24,434 nt of DNA from a virus. Positions 7,681-14,289 of this stretch are shown here, piece by piece. Below the pieces are notes generated by a model. That model did no database searches. It had not been told where the DNA came from and saw only the letters and a program-made list of their open reading frames with translations. The position numbers and the translations under genes are program-made. Positions within the stretch are counted from its first letter, which is position 1. The number at the start of each line of letters is the position of its first letter. The stretch covers positions 1 to 24,434 of IMG/VR virus record IMGVR_UViG_3300042502_001783. The stretch is one strand, 5' to 3'.

Positions 7681-8433
7681 ATGGTATTCAATATTACTGA
7701 ATTTAGCGCTCAGATATCTAAACACGGACTAGCAAAGAATAATCTGTTCTTTGTTCGCATCACGCTTCCTCCTTCATTGAAAAGCTTAGAAGAAAAGCTT
7801 CCTTCCCGCGAATTATCCTTCCTTTGTAAATCGGTGATGCTTCCTTCGATTGATCTTGATACAATTGACATTAAACAACAGGGATTCGGAAAACCTGAAA
7901 AGCGTCCAATGGACTTTCATACGTCAAGTCTATCGTTACAATTTATGATGGACAGTAATTTCGCTACAATGAAATATTTTCACAGATGGATGCAATCTAT
8001 AGTAAACTACAATAGCTATGACGGCCATTTCGTAAAAGACGGCGATGGCAAATACCTATACGAATTTGAATATAAGGAGAACTATGCCGCGCAGGTAGAG
8101 ATCTTGGTATTCTCTGGTAATGATGGCGATAAAGCTTATTTGTATCAGCTTGGAAATGCATTTCCGTTTTCAATAGGAAGCATAGACGTCTCATGGGAGA
8201 ATAATGGAGAAGTGATGGTTCTTCCCGTAGGATTCGAATTTGACAGAATGAAGGTAAGTGGTATGTCGATCGGAAGTGTAACAGATGACTTTAGTCGTGC
8301 AAATGGATTTTTGACGTATCTTTCATCAATAAATTCTTATGGCCAAGCTATTAATCAGATACGCCGACCACGATCAATACAAGATTTAATTAACACCATA
8401 ACAACGGTGAACACTATTTTCAATACATTATAA
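7681..8433 (+). CDS. Tail-tube-fold structural protein (gp19/gp54-like)
   Basis: 250 residues. The order of motifs is that of the tube fold: KNLFFVRITLPPSL near the N-terminus, an LPS-start strand (SVMLPSIDLDTIDIKQQGFG), PMDFHTSSLSLQFMMDSNF, FHRWMQSIVNYN, and near the end LGNAFPFSIGSIDVSWENNG followed by VGFEFDRMKV. These match the conserved strands and F-x-x-W-x-x-x-I helix of T4 gp19-type tubes. At 250 residues it is longer than T4 gp19 (163), so a tube initiator or a baseplate-proximal tube ring is as likely as the major tube. It sits just before gp26. Spacing to neighbours is 9-12 bases, and the next gene has a GGAG ribosome site. Confidence 0.65.
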   Translation: MVFNITEFSAQISKHGLAKNNLFFVRITLPPSLKSLEEKLPSRELSFLCKSVMLPSIDLDTIDIKQQGFGKPEKRPMDFHTSSLSLQFMMDSNFATMKYFHRWMQSIVNYNSYDGHFVKDGDGKYLYEFEYKENYAAQVEILVFSGNDGDKAYLYQLGNAFPFSIGSIDVSWENNGEVMVLPVGFEFDRMKVSGMSIGSVTDDFSRANGFLTYLSSINSYGQAINQIRRPRSIQDLINTITTVNTIFNTL

Positions 8434-8445
8434 CGGAGTTATACT

Positions 8446-9153
8446 ATGGGACTACCTAAGATTGATCTACCACTATTTGATATCGAGATTCCGTCAACCG
8501 GGAAAAGGGTTAAGTACCGTCCATTCACTGTAAAAGAGGAGAAAATTCTTCTCATCGCGCAAGAGTCAAAAGACATTGATCAAATCATTCTTGCAATTAA
8601 GCAAATCATTAATAATTGTGTGATCTCTGTTGATGTCAACAAATTAGCAATGTTTGATTTAGAATACATGTTAATCAATATCCGCGCTCAATCTGTAAAT
8701 AATGAAATTCAATTTTCAATTAATGATCCTGATACAAAGGAGCGTATTGATCTTACTGTTGATATATCAGAAATACGTGTTATTCACAAAGAAGATCATA
8801 AGCAATTAATTAAGGTGAATGATGACGTACACATTAAAATGCGTTATCCAACAATTAATGAATTATCTGGTATCATTAAGTCGATTAAATCAAAAGATAA
8901 GTTTGAAGACTTGTTTAACATTATGATTAGTTGTATTGAAAACGTTATTGAAGGTGATAGTGTCCTCGTGTTAAAAGATTTTAGTGATGAAGAAGTAGCC
9001 GAATTTGTAAACAGTTTTACCACTAATCAAATCGATCAAATCAAAAACTTCTTTGAAACTATGCCGGCATTAAGATATGAGGCTAAATACAAAAATTCAA
9101 ACGGAGACGATAAGACCTTTATCATCGAAGGTATGGAAACTTTTTTTATCTAA
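8446..9153 (+). CDS. 26: Baseplate hub protein gp26-like; zero-frame product of a frameshift pair
   Basis: 235 residues (T4 gp26 has 208). It begins MGLPKIDLPLFDIEIPSTGK and continues VKYRPFTVKEEKILLIAQES, the signature of the T4 gp26 baseplate family (PF12322-type). The helical second half ends YEAKYKNSNGDDKTFIIEGMETFFI. gp26 acts in assembly of the central baseplate hub. The last codons are GAA ACT TTT TTT ATC TAA, and a slippery heptamer with a downstream stem-loop allows a -1 shift into the reading frame at 9147-9314. The layout of short protein, extended protein and then tape measure is that of tail assembly chaperones such as lambda G/GT. ATG is preceded by GGAG at a normal distance. 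Confidence 0.85.
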   Translation: MGLPKIDLPLFDIEIPSTGKRVKYRPFTVKEEKILLIAQESKDIDQIILAIKQIINNCVISVDVNKLAMFDLEYMLINIRAQSVNNEIQFSINDPDTKERIDLTVDISEIRVIHKEDHKQLIKVNDDVHIKMRYPTINELSGIIKSIKSKDKFEDLFNIMISCIENVIEGDSVLVLKDFSDEEVAEFVNSFTTNQIDQIKNFFETMPALRYEAKYKNSNGDDKTFIIEGMETFFI

Positions 9154-9179
9154 CGCTAGGTTATAGTAATCTAGCGTTA
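9141..9179 (+). promoter_or_regulatory. Programmed -1 ribosomal frameshift signal (slippery site plus stem-loop)
   Basis: Seven T residues at 9141-9147 sit in the zero frame as T TTT TTT, a classic X XXY YYZ slippery heptamer. After a 3-base spacer, TAACGCTAG (9151-9159) pairs perfectly with CTAGCGTTA (9171-9179) across an 11-base loop; the zero-frame stop TAA is the first triplet of the stem. Shifting -1 opens a frame of 56 codons to the stop at 9312. The elements are read directly; their activity is inferred. Confidence 0.82.
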
Positions 9180-9314
9180 TATTACAAAACAACCTTTGCA
9201 TTAGTACAGCACCATAAATATTCAATAAGTGATATTGATAGTCTTATTCCTTACGAACGAGATTTATATTTAACTATGCTAGTTGAGTTTTTAGATAAAC
9301 AAAAAGAAAAGTAA
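9147..9314 (+). CDS. 51: gp51-like baseplate hub assembly segment, expressed by -1 frameshift from gp26
   Basis: The -1 frame entered at 9147 reads YLTLGYSNLALYYKTTFALV, QHHKYSISDIDSLIPYERDL and YLTMLVEFLDKQKEK, ending at TAA 9312-9314. The composition is protein-like, and the ALYYKTTFALVQHHKYS...PYERDLY pattern resembles the short gp51-type proteins that follow gp26 in marine T4 relatives. No ATG, GTG or TTG occurs in this frame between the slippery site and an ATG at 9276, which is nearly at the end. Independent initiation would therefore miss the conserved part. The likely product is a gp26-gp51 fusion of about 290 residues made in minor amount, comparable to lambda gpGT. T4 gp51 is a separate, longer protein, so the gene name is tentative. 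The next gene starts two bases after the stop. Confidence 0.75.
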   Translation, partial: YLTLGYSNLALYYKTTFALVQHHKYSISDIDSLIPYERDLYLTMLVEFLDKQKEK

Positions 9315-9315
9315 A

Positions 9316-10908
9316 ATGGATATAGAAAAAGTCGATATAGAGAAATTTACAAAGTTGTTTTCTTCAATGGAAAAACAACTTGTGATGCAATCTAGTTTTC
9401 TTGAATCATTATATGATCTTACGGTAGAAGAAAGAGAAGATAGAAAAGCTAATGAAAAGCTATTAGCCGTAGCTCGAAGAGAAGAACAATCACAGTTCAT
9501 TGAACAACGCGAACCAACTAGAAAATCACGAGATTTTACTGCGCAAGGCGTATCTGGCGAACAAACTACATCACTTTTTTCCGGTATATTTGGTCCCATA
9601 GTCGACATGATTCCAAAAATTCTTTCTGGTTTAAGTATAGCCGGAATTGGTGCACTTCTTATAAAGGGCGGTATCTTTGCTGCGCTAGCGCCAGCAATTG
9701 GTACGTTTATTGAAGACTTCGTTGAAACTGCATTACTCGATTTAGGTGCTTCATCAGAAGCAGCAAAGTCATTTGGATCTGCTTTAGGCAGAGCAGGCAC
9801 CTTTGCTGCATTGGGATCCATTTTTGGTAAAAGAACGGCCCTGTTATTTGGCATAGCCGGAGGCGCATCATCTATATTTGACGATGAAATTCGTGATTTG
9901 TTTGACTCAAATAAAGATGGCATAGTAGAAGCATTTGGGATGCAGCTATCTGCTGATAATGTTGTGATGGGTATTGGAGCTGCATTAGGCGGTGCTCTTG
10001 TACTCGTACTACCAAAATTAATACCTGCTATTGTTGGACCTATGATTGGTTTACTTATGGGCCCAGTTGGATTAGCTGCTGTAACGGCTGCAGTAATAGT
10101 TGGTGGAGCAACATTATTTGGAAACTACCTTAATGATAAGCGCGCTGAGTTTATTAAAGAAATTGACAAGTATATAGGTCAGGGCATCGAAGGTATGAAA
10201 AACGAAAAGGATGTTGGATTTCTTAATAGCTTAGGGCTACAAATGGGATTAACTGATCCTTCTACAACAACTGAAGCAATGATAGGGCTAGAAGCAACGG
10301 CTTCAAACTTTAAAACCGCTATGGTAAGAGGTGGCAGAGGACCATTAACACCAGAAGAAAAGAAGAAATCAGAAGTAATCGATTGGAATACTGCTAAGAA
10401 AGAACTTGATCCTAAGGCGTATAAATTACTAGAAGATCAGGCCGAAGGACTTAAGAATAGTATCAAAGAACCAGGCGCCCTAATTGGTTTAACAGACGAT
10501 AAACTCGATCAATTACGTAGACTATCTGTTCTATTTGGTCACACGGAAAACGTAACTATAATAGATAAAGAAAAAGCTGCTTCCGCTGTTTCAGCGGAAG
10601 CAGCTTCTAGAGAATACGGAGAACCGACATACGATGCTATGGGAAATGTTACTGGATATACTACTCCGGCTCCATCGGTGGTTACTCCGCAACCAACACC
10701 CGCGCCCGAAGTAACTACTCCAAATCAAAGCCGGCTTGATCAAATTGAACAGGGGGCAATGCAAGCAGTTGGTAAAATCAGTGCACCATCAATGAATTCA
10801 TTTAATAGTCCAACAAACGTTGGAGGTTCTACGAGTGTAACTAACAACAACTCAGTCTTCAATATAATGTCAAACCCAAGCCAGAGCCTAGACCACATGG
10901 TACCGTGA
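9316..10908 (+). CDS. Tape-measure-like protein (position of gp29)
   Basis: 530 residues. Residues 1-75 are charged and probably coiled-coil (FTKLFSSMEKQLVMQSSFLE, then VEEREDRKANEKLLAVARRE). Residues ~85-275 alternate Gly/Ala-rich hydrophobic helices (IPKILSGLSIAGIGALLIKG, VVMGIGAALGGALVLVLPKL, GPVGLAAVTAAVIVGGATLF) as in tape measure proteins. The last ~90 residues are Pro/Ser/Asn/Thr-rich. The gene directly follows the gp26/gp51 frameshift pair, where tape measures lie in many tailed phages. T4 gp29 has 590 residues, so the tail may be slightly shorter than T4's. No lytic motif is visible. A perfect 15-bp hairpin is embedded at 10574-10606. The identity rests on context and composition. 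Confidence 0.65.
   Translation: MDIEKVDIEKFTKLFSSMEKQLVMQSSFLESLYDLTVEEREDRKANEKLLAVARREEQSQFIEQREPTRKSRDFTAQGVSGEQTTSLFSGIFGPIVDMIPKILSGLSIAGIGALLIKGGIFAALAPAIGTFIEDFVETALLDLGASSEAAKSFGSALGRAGTFAALGSIFGKRTALLFGIAGGASSIFDDEIRDLFDSNKDGIVEAFGMQLSADNVVMGIGAALGGALVLVLPKLIPAIVGPMIGLLMGPVGLAAVTAAVIVGGATLFGNYLNDKRAEFIKEIDKYIGQGIEGMKNEKDVGFLNSLGLQMGLTDPSTTTEAMIGLEATASNFKTAMVRGGRGPLTPEEKKKSEVIDWNTAKKELDPKAYKLLEDQAEGLKNSIKEPGALIGLTDDKLDQLRRLSVLFGHTENVTIIDKEKAASAVSAEAASREYGEPTYDAMGNVTGYTTPAPSVVTPQPTPAPEVTTPNQSRLDQIEQGAMQAVGKISAPSMNSFNSPTNVGGSTSVTNNNSVFNIMSNPSQSLDHMVP
10574..10606. repeat. Perfect 15-bp inverted repeat with 3-base loop inside the tape-measure-like gene
   Basis: AAGCTGCTTCCGCTG (10574-10588) is the exact reverse complement of CAGCGGAAGCAGCTT (10592-10606), separated by TTT. 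It is in frame within a KAASAVSAEAAS stretch. The stem is GC-richer than its surroundings and would be very stable in RNA. Confidence 0.75.
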
Positions 10909-10930
10909 TCCAGAATCACTTCTGGATCAC
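10905..10930. terminator. Hairpin terminator between convergent operons
   Basis: GTGATCCAGAA (10905-10915) and TTCTGGATCAC (10920-10930) form a perfect 11-bp stem with loop TCAC. The stop codon of the tape-measure-like gene lies in the left arm. No long T-run follows on either strand, so it may act as a bidirectional terminator or an RNA 3'-end stabiliser. A weaker 5-6-bp hairpin lies at 10960-10976, just past the gp32 stop. Confidence 0.65.
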
Positions 10931-10993
10931 TTAAAACATTGCGATTAGGATTTATACCTTGCCATGAAAAGTGGCACAGGTGAAGTGTTTTGA

Positions 10994-11926
10994 TTAGTCG
11001 TCAGTCGCAAGTCTCTTGAAAAAGTCAAGTGTTTCCTCATCATCTTCATCAAGAGATGGTGCTACATCTTCTTTTTGCTTAGCTGCAACCTTTTCCTTAA
11101 AATTCGGCTTATACTCAGTTTCATCAGATTCATCACTTGTCTTATTTGAAGAACTTGTCATTGACCCATTTAAACCGAGAACTTTATAAAGTTTAGTCTT
11201 TAGTTCATTATACGACTTAAAGTTCTTTGGATCAGTGATGTCCTTTAACGAATGCATCGATCCTACTAATTCTTCAAGCTCTTCTTCTGTAAATGGTTTG
11301 CCATTCGATTTAGTGATTTGTCCTGGTTCGCTGAACTCCGATTTGTCGTAGTTACGATACCCTTCGTAGTTTCGAATCTTCAGCTTAAAATCGGCGCCAT
11401 CCCAAAGATCAAATGGATTTACTGCTTCTTCACCTTCATATTGAGGATTCATTGCTTCCTGAATCTTCTCCATGATTTTTTTGCCAAACTTAAACAAGAA
11501 AACTTTGCCTTCGTTCTTTGGATTTGCCGAATCTTTTATCATATAAATGTTTGCATAAAAGTTTGTTCTACGCTTTTGTTTACGAGCAATCTCTTTATTT
11601 GATTCAATACCGGAATTCCACAACTGAGAATTATACTCACTTACTGGATCATCTTGACCAAGAGTTGCGAGTGAGTTTTCAATATACCATCCTCCAGGTC
11701 CTTGGAATCCATGATCGATCATTTTTACGAATGGAAAATCTTCTCCCTCTGGTGCTGGAAGAAAACGGAAAACGGCATACCCGTTACCAGCTTTATCAAC
11801 TTCTGGTTTCCAGATGTTTTCATCATTTGAAGAGGAGTTATTGTTACCTGCGGCCTTCTGCAGCTCAGAGTTGAGTTTATCGAGAGAAGACGAGCGATTA
11901 GATTTGAGTTTATCTAAATAAGACAT
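10994..11926 (-). CDS. 32: Single-stranded DNA-binding protein gp32
   Basis: 310 residues (T4 gp32 has 301). The N-terminus, with basic SYLDKLKSNRSSSLDKLNSE, is the cooperativity domain. The core OB-fold shows GNGYAVFRFLPAPEGEDFPF, KMIDHGFQGPGGWYIEN, RRTNFYANIYMIKDSANPKN and EGKVFLFKFGKKIMEKI, collinear with T4 gp32. The C-terminus is acidic (SLDEDDEETLDFFKRLATDD), as expected for the arm that recruits replication partners. T4 gp32 binds zinc through His64 and three cysteines; here His72 is kept but the protein has no cysteine at all (the CPVC position reads DPVS). It coats ssDNA in replication, recombination and repair. The hybrid promoter and leader repeats upstream suggest expression through infection with autoregulation. 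Confidence 0.95.
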   Translation of the reverse strand: MSYLDKLKSNRSSSLDKLNSELQKAAGNNNSSSNDENIWKPEVDKAGNGYAVFRFLPAPEGEDFPFVKMIDHGFQGPGGWYIENSLATLGQDDPVSEYNSQLWNSGIESNKEIARKQKRRTNFYANIYMIKDSANPKNEGKVFLFKFGKKIMEKIQEAMNPQYEGEEAVNPFDLWDGADFKLKIRNYEGYRNYDKSEFSEPGQITKSNGKPFTEEELEELVGSMHSLKDITDPKNFKSYNELKTKLYKVLGLNGSMTSSSNKTSDESDETEYKPNFKEKVAAKQKEDVAPSLDEDDEETLDFFKRLATDD

Positions 11927-11927
11927 T

Positions 11928-11991
11928 TGCGATTCCTTTGCGATTATAATGCGATTTTTTACAATTTTACGATGTTGGCATAATTGCCATC
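11928..11991 (-). promoter_or_regulatory. Putative gp32 mRNA translational operator (5' hairpin plus three repeats over the ribosome site)
   Basis: In mRNA sense the ~60-base leader opens with a hairpin, TGGCA-ATTA-TGCCA (11976-11989). Three copies of AATCGCA follow at exact 11-base spacing (plus-strand TGCGATT at 11950-11956, 11939-11945 and 11928-11934). The AAAGG ribosome site lies between the second and third repeats, and the third abuts the ATG. T4 gp32 represses its own translation by nucleating on a 5' structure and spreading over short repeats that cover the ribosome site; the layout here is the same with a different repeat. The function is inferred from that analogy. Confidence 0.65.
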
Positions 11992-11993
11992 TT

Positions 11994-12024
11994 TATTTAT
12001 ACCACAAATAAGTGAGTATGTCAA
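11994..12024 (-). promoter_or_regulatory. Hybrid sigma70/late promoter for gp32
   Basis: On the minus strand TTGACA (12019-12024) is followed after 17 bases by TATAAATA (11994-12001). The first six bases of the box serve as a sigma70 -10 (TATAAA), and the full eight match the T4 late consensus. The predicted start is near 11988, at the foot of the leader hairpin. Confidence 0.75.
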
Positions 12025-12028
12025 CTGA

Positions 12029-12619
12029 TTAAGAAAATCTTTCGAGTAATGTTTGTTTCATTTTTAGTTTATCATAAGTAAAGAACGGTCTGATTTTTTC
12101 TACACTTCGTTTGATTTGTGGGAAAATGATTGGATCTGTTATTTTCTTTTCCCAATACGAAAAATTCTTTACAAAGTCATCAATGATAATAAGTGTTTCG
12201 ACGCTTACTTTTTTCATATTATAGAGTTCAAGTAATCGAGGATGTTGGCCATCTTTTACTTCTAAATTTGAGTTGAAATCGTCTTCTAATTCTGACAAAT
12301 CATTGAGAAAAACATACGATAGAGTTTGTTGTTTACGATTCCAATTCAAATAGATATCTTCAGCTCTGTTATTATCTATTAAGTCTCCAATCCAAAGAGT
12401 AGGATCAGACATAATATTTGCCAAAATAAACTCTTTAGCATCTTTTCTTTTGGCTAACTTATAGAAGTGAAATTTGTCTTTACGGTTTTCGAATGCTTGA
12501 TGTGAAGCTTTTACTTTGCCGTTATATTTGAAGTAATCGTATTCAGTTGTGAAGTGTTTTTTCAGCGCGAGATAATAGATGTAAAGATCATACGCATCCC
12601 GTGTTGAGTGTACTATCAT
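12029..12619 (-). CDS. 59: Helicase loader gp59-like
   Basis: 196 residues (T4 gp59 has 217). The N-terminal half matches the family: DAYDLYIYYLALKKHFTTEY, then DYFKYNGKVKASHQAFENRK and DKFHFYKLAKR, corresponding to T4's YKLYLMIKQHM, YDVIKYN and RRDKYFFQKLSEKY. WIGDLIDNNRAEDIYL follows, like WIGDISDADA in T4. The protein binds fork DNA and gp32 and loads the gp41 helicase, coupling recombination to replication. The start overlaps the gp33-like stop by one base (TAATG). T4 keeps genes 59, 33 and 32 together; here the order in transcription is 33-like, 59, 32. Confidence 0.9.
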   Translation of the reverse strand: MIVHSTRDAYDLYIYYLALKKHFTTEYDYFKYNGKVKASHQAFENRKDKFHFYKLAKRKDAKEFILANIMSDPTLWIGDLIDNNRAEDIYLNWNRKQQTLSYVFLNDLSELEDDFNSNLEVKDGQHPRLLELYNMKKVSVETLIIIDDFVKNFSYWEKKITDPIIFPQIKRSVEKIRPFFTYDKLKMKQTLLERFS

Positions 12620-12843
12620 TAAATTTGAAGCCTTTTAGTTTTTTCTACTAGATTAAGTTTCTCAGCATCTTCATGAACCTTTGCTTTCATGATTTGGCTT
12701 CTTCTCACTATATCGCCAATTATTTCAACTTCTATATTATGTATTTCTGCATAATGAATAAGAGCATCGATATACGATACCTCTTCGTTGATGTATTTGT
12801 TTACTTCATTCAGAATACTTTCCGCGGTCAATTCTATTTGCAT
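12619..12843 (-). CDS. 33: Late transcription accessory protein gp33-like
   Basis: 74 residues: MQIELTAESILNEVNKYINE, then YIDALIHYAEIHNIEVEIIG, DIVRRSQIMKAKVHEDAEKL and NLVEKTKRLQI. The YIDALIxYxExNxIEVExxxxxI...KAKVxEDAEKLN pattern is that of the short gp33 proteins of marine T4 relatives; T4's own is 112 residues. gp33 bridges the RNA polymerase beta flap and the sliding clamp for late transcription, in keeping with the TATAAATA promoters in this window. It starts directly after the upstream stop (TAAATG) with no clear ribosome site, so translation is probably coupled. The assignment rests on pattern and position next to gp59 and gp32. Confidence 0.6.
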   Translation of the reverse strand: MQIELTAESILNEVNKYINEEVSYIDALIHYAEIHNIEVEIIGDIVRRSQIMKAKVHEDAEKLNLVEKTKRLQI

Positions 12844-13032
12844 TTAACCAAGAAGCACTTCAATATTAAGAGCCCAACTGTGGGCAACGTCTTCTACGTA
12901 ATCTAAAGATTTACCCGGAAGTTCTCCGGCTGTATCATAAAAATCGATATAGTAGTATTTCTCTACTTCATTTCGAAGTACTTCAGCGCGGGCTGAGTTT
13001 GAATTTTCTTTAAAATATGTTGATATAAGCAT
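12844..13032 (-). CDS. Small conserved hypothetical protein
   Basis: 62 residues from ATG 13032, chosen because AAGGAAG stands at the proper distance before it; the longer frame from 13074 would begin inside the upstream gene. Sequence highlights are EVEKYYYIDFYDTAGELPGK, then SLDYVEDVAHSWALNIEVLL. It looks like the small T4-relative proteins with a beta-hairpin followed by a YAEDxAExW helix. Function unknown. It is in the gp33-gp59 transcription unit, with a strong hairpin just upstream at 13048-13070. Confidence 0.6.
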   Translation of the reverse strand: MLISTYFKENSNSARAEVLRNEVEKYYYIDFYDTAGELPGKSLDYVEDVAHSWALNIEVLLG

Positions 13033-13047
13033 AATCTTCCTTTCTAG

Positions 13048-13070
13048 TTGATGGGCGCTACGCCCATCAA
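13048..13070. repeat. Intercistronic 10-bp perfect hairpin
   Basis: TTGATGGGCG (13048-13057) and CGCCCATCAA (13061-13070) form a perfect 10-bp stem with a 3-base loop. It fills the gap between the stop at 13071 and the ribosome site of the next gene. No T-run follows on the minus strand, so it may be a partial terminator, a processing site or an mRNA stabiliser setting expression of the gp33-gp59 cistrons. Confidence 0.65.
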
Positions 13071-13331
13071 TCACTTCTCTGTTAATCTATTTGAGACAAA
13101 CGCGTATAATTCGTTGGCACGTTTTAAAACATCACTTGACTCATACATTTTTGGAATGTTAGAATCAATAAAAATATCCAAATCCAACATTGGACCAGCC
13201 GGATACGTGCTTTTAAAGTAATCGTATTTGGTATTAAACTTTTCTTGATTAAGTTCTGTTTCTCTATCTAGCATATTTTGCGCCATTTTGAGAACATCGA
13301 GGCGCACTTCAAAGGGTGTTTTATTTGCCAT
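13071..13331 (-). CDS. Conserved T4-superfamily hypothetical protein (MANKTPFEVRL family)
   Basis: 86 residues from ATG 13331, beginning MANKTPFEVRLDVLKMAQNM. A longer frame exists, but this start gives the N-terminus I recall from small proteins near replication genes of marine T4-like phages. The rest is helical with DYFKSTYPAGPMLDLDIFID, then a C-terminal helix. It overlaps the end of the VWA gene by 11 bases, with AAGGCGG upstream. Function unknown. Confidence 0.65.
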   Translation of the reverse strand: MANKTPFEVRLDVLKMAQNMLDRETELNQEKFNTKYDYFKSTYPAGPMLDLDIFIDSNIPKMYESSDVLKRANELYAFVSNRLTEK

Positions 13332-14265
13332 TTGTGTATACCGCCTTGTTTCTTTCTTCATCATTAAATGCTGTAGCTCCATATACAGAAGAAGTATTTA
13401 GGCCAGCAGCATAAGCAGTTTTCATTCTTGATGTCATGTCAGAAGCTGAACGAATAGTTTCAGCAGAGTTCGTTGTTAAGAATTGGAGAGTATTCTCGTT
13501 TTTGAAACCAAGCGAAACACCTGTTGCAAATGCATCAATGTTTGCTCCAAGAAACATGAATCCCCAGTTTTTGCTTTCAGCTATTTCAATCATGGGCTTA
13601 ATATTTGAAAGACTAAATGTTCTTGACATATTCTCTTCACCATCAGTGAGTACGGTGATGATTATTGATTCACGATCTTTTTTCTTTTTCGCACTGAGCG
13701 CAGAGTTAACTGCCATCATCACTCCACCAATTGCGTCATAAAGATTCGTTCCTCCACTTGGCCGATACGTATCATTATTTAGGGGCTGAACTTCTTCTAT
13801 ATCTTTACTATCAATGGAGCATGTCACGCCATATCCATTAAACTTATACAGAGAAACAAGTGTTTTGATACCAGTCTTTTTTGCATCTTCTTTCTGGGTT
13901 AATAGATACTCGTTATACCCAGAAATAGTCGCTTCTTTACACAAAGACATCGAACCAGATTCGTCAAGAACAAAAATGACGTGAGAAAGATTCGTGTTCC
14001 TTGCAGCGCGTTTTGGTTTAAAGGCTGCATCCAAATTCGGCCTTTGGGCTTCAATGATTGGTTGTGTCGTCATTGTATCAACCGGCCCCGATTGAATAAC
14101 TTGAGGAAAGATATACGGATTTGTCAATGGGCTAAAAGGTGTTGACTCCCATTGCTTATTAATAGGGTATCCAATCGTTGGTTTGACAAATGGGTCACGG
14201 GGTAAATTAATAGGGTATCCAATCGTTGGTTTGACAAATGGGTCACGGGGTAAAATGTATGTCAT
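13321..14265 (-). CDS. VWA-domain protein with duplicated N-terminal repeat
   Basis: 314 residues. A von Willebrand A domain starts near residue 93: HVIFVLDESGSMSLCKEA has the MIDAS motif DxSxS (Asp101, Ser103, Ser105). PSGGTNLYDAIGG supplies the MIDAS Thr, and IIITVLTDGEENMSR the third-loop Asp. Such domains bind a metal and a protein partner and often pair with MoxR-type AAA+ ATPases, one of which lies upstream at 15346-16458. The first 36 residues contain two identical 16-residue copies of LPRDPFVKPTIGYPIN from a perfect DNA duplication. ATG at 14265 has AAGGA upstream. The tmRNA lies just upstream on the same strand and may share its promoter. The biological role is unknown. Confidence 0.8.
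   Translation of the reverse strand: MTYILPRDPFVKPTIGYPINLPRDPFVKPTIGYPINKQWESTPFSPLTNPYIFPQVIQSGPVDTMTTQPIIEAQRPNLDAAFKPKRAARNTNLSHVIFVLDESGSMSLCKEATISGYNEYLLTQKEDAKKTGIKTLVSLYKFNGYGVTCSIDSKDIEEVQPLNNDTYRPSGGTNLYDAIGGVMMAVNSALSAKKKKDRESIIITVLTDGEENMSRTFSLSNIKPMIEIAESKNWGFMFLGANIDAFATGVSLGFKNENTLQFLTTNSAETIRSASDMTSRMKTAYAAGLNTSSVYGATAFNDEERNKAVYTNGK
14158..14254. repeat. Perfect 48-bp tandem duplication at the 5' end of the VWA gene
   Basis: Bases 14158-14206 are repeated exactly with a period of 48 (14206-14254). The unit is in frame and encodes LPRDPFVKPTIGYPIN twice. The absence of any mismatch implies a recent duplication, active homogenisation, or an assembly error. Confidence 0.9.
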
Positions 14266-14289
14266 AAAATGATCCTTGTGTTGTGGTGT

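Noticed and set aside
9213-9220. CATAAATA, close to the late consensus, ahead of the tape-measure-like gene
   Set aside because: The first base is off consensus and the sequence is inside the conserved gp51-like coding frame; the gene can be read from the upstream operon promoter.
9291-9923. Minus-strand frame of 210 codons
   Set aside because: It is antisense to the tape-measure-like gene, with low-complexity Ser/Ala/Pro content and no ribosome site.
10949-10956. TATAAATC on the minus strand past the gp32 stop
   Set aside because: Last base is off consensus, and it would drive antisense transcription into the terminator and the plus-strand operon.
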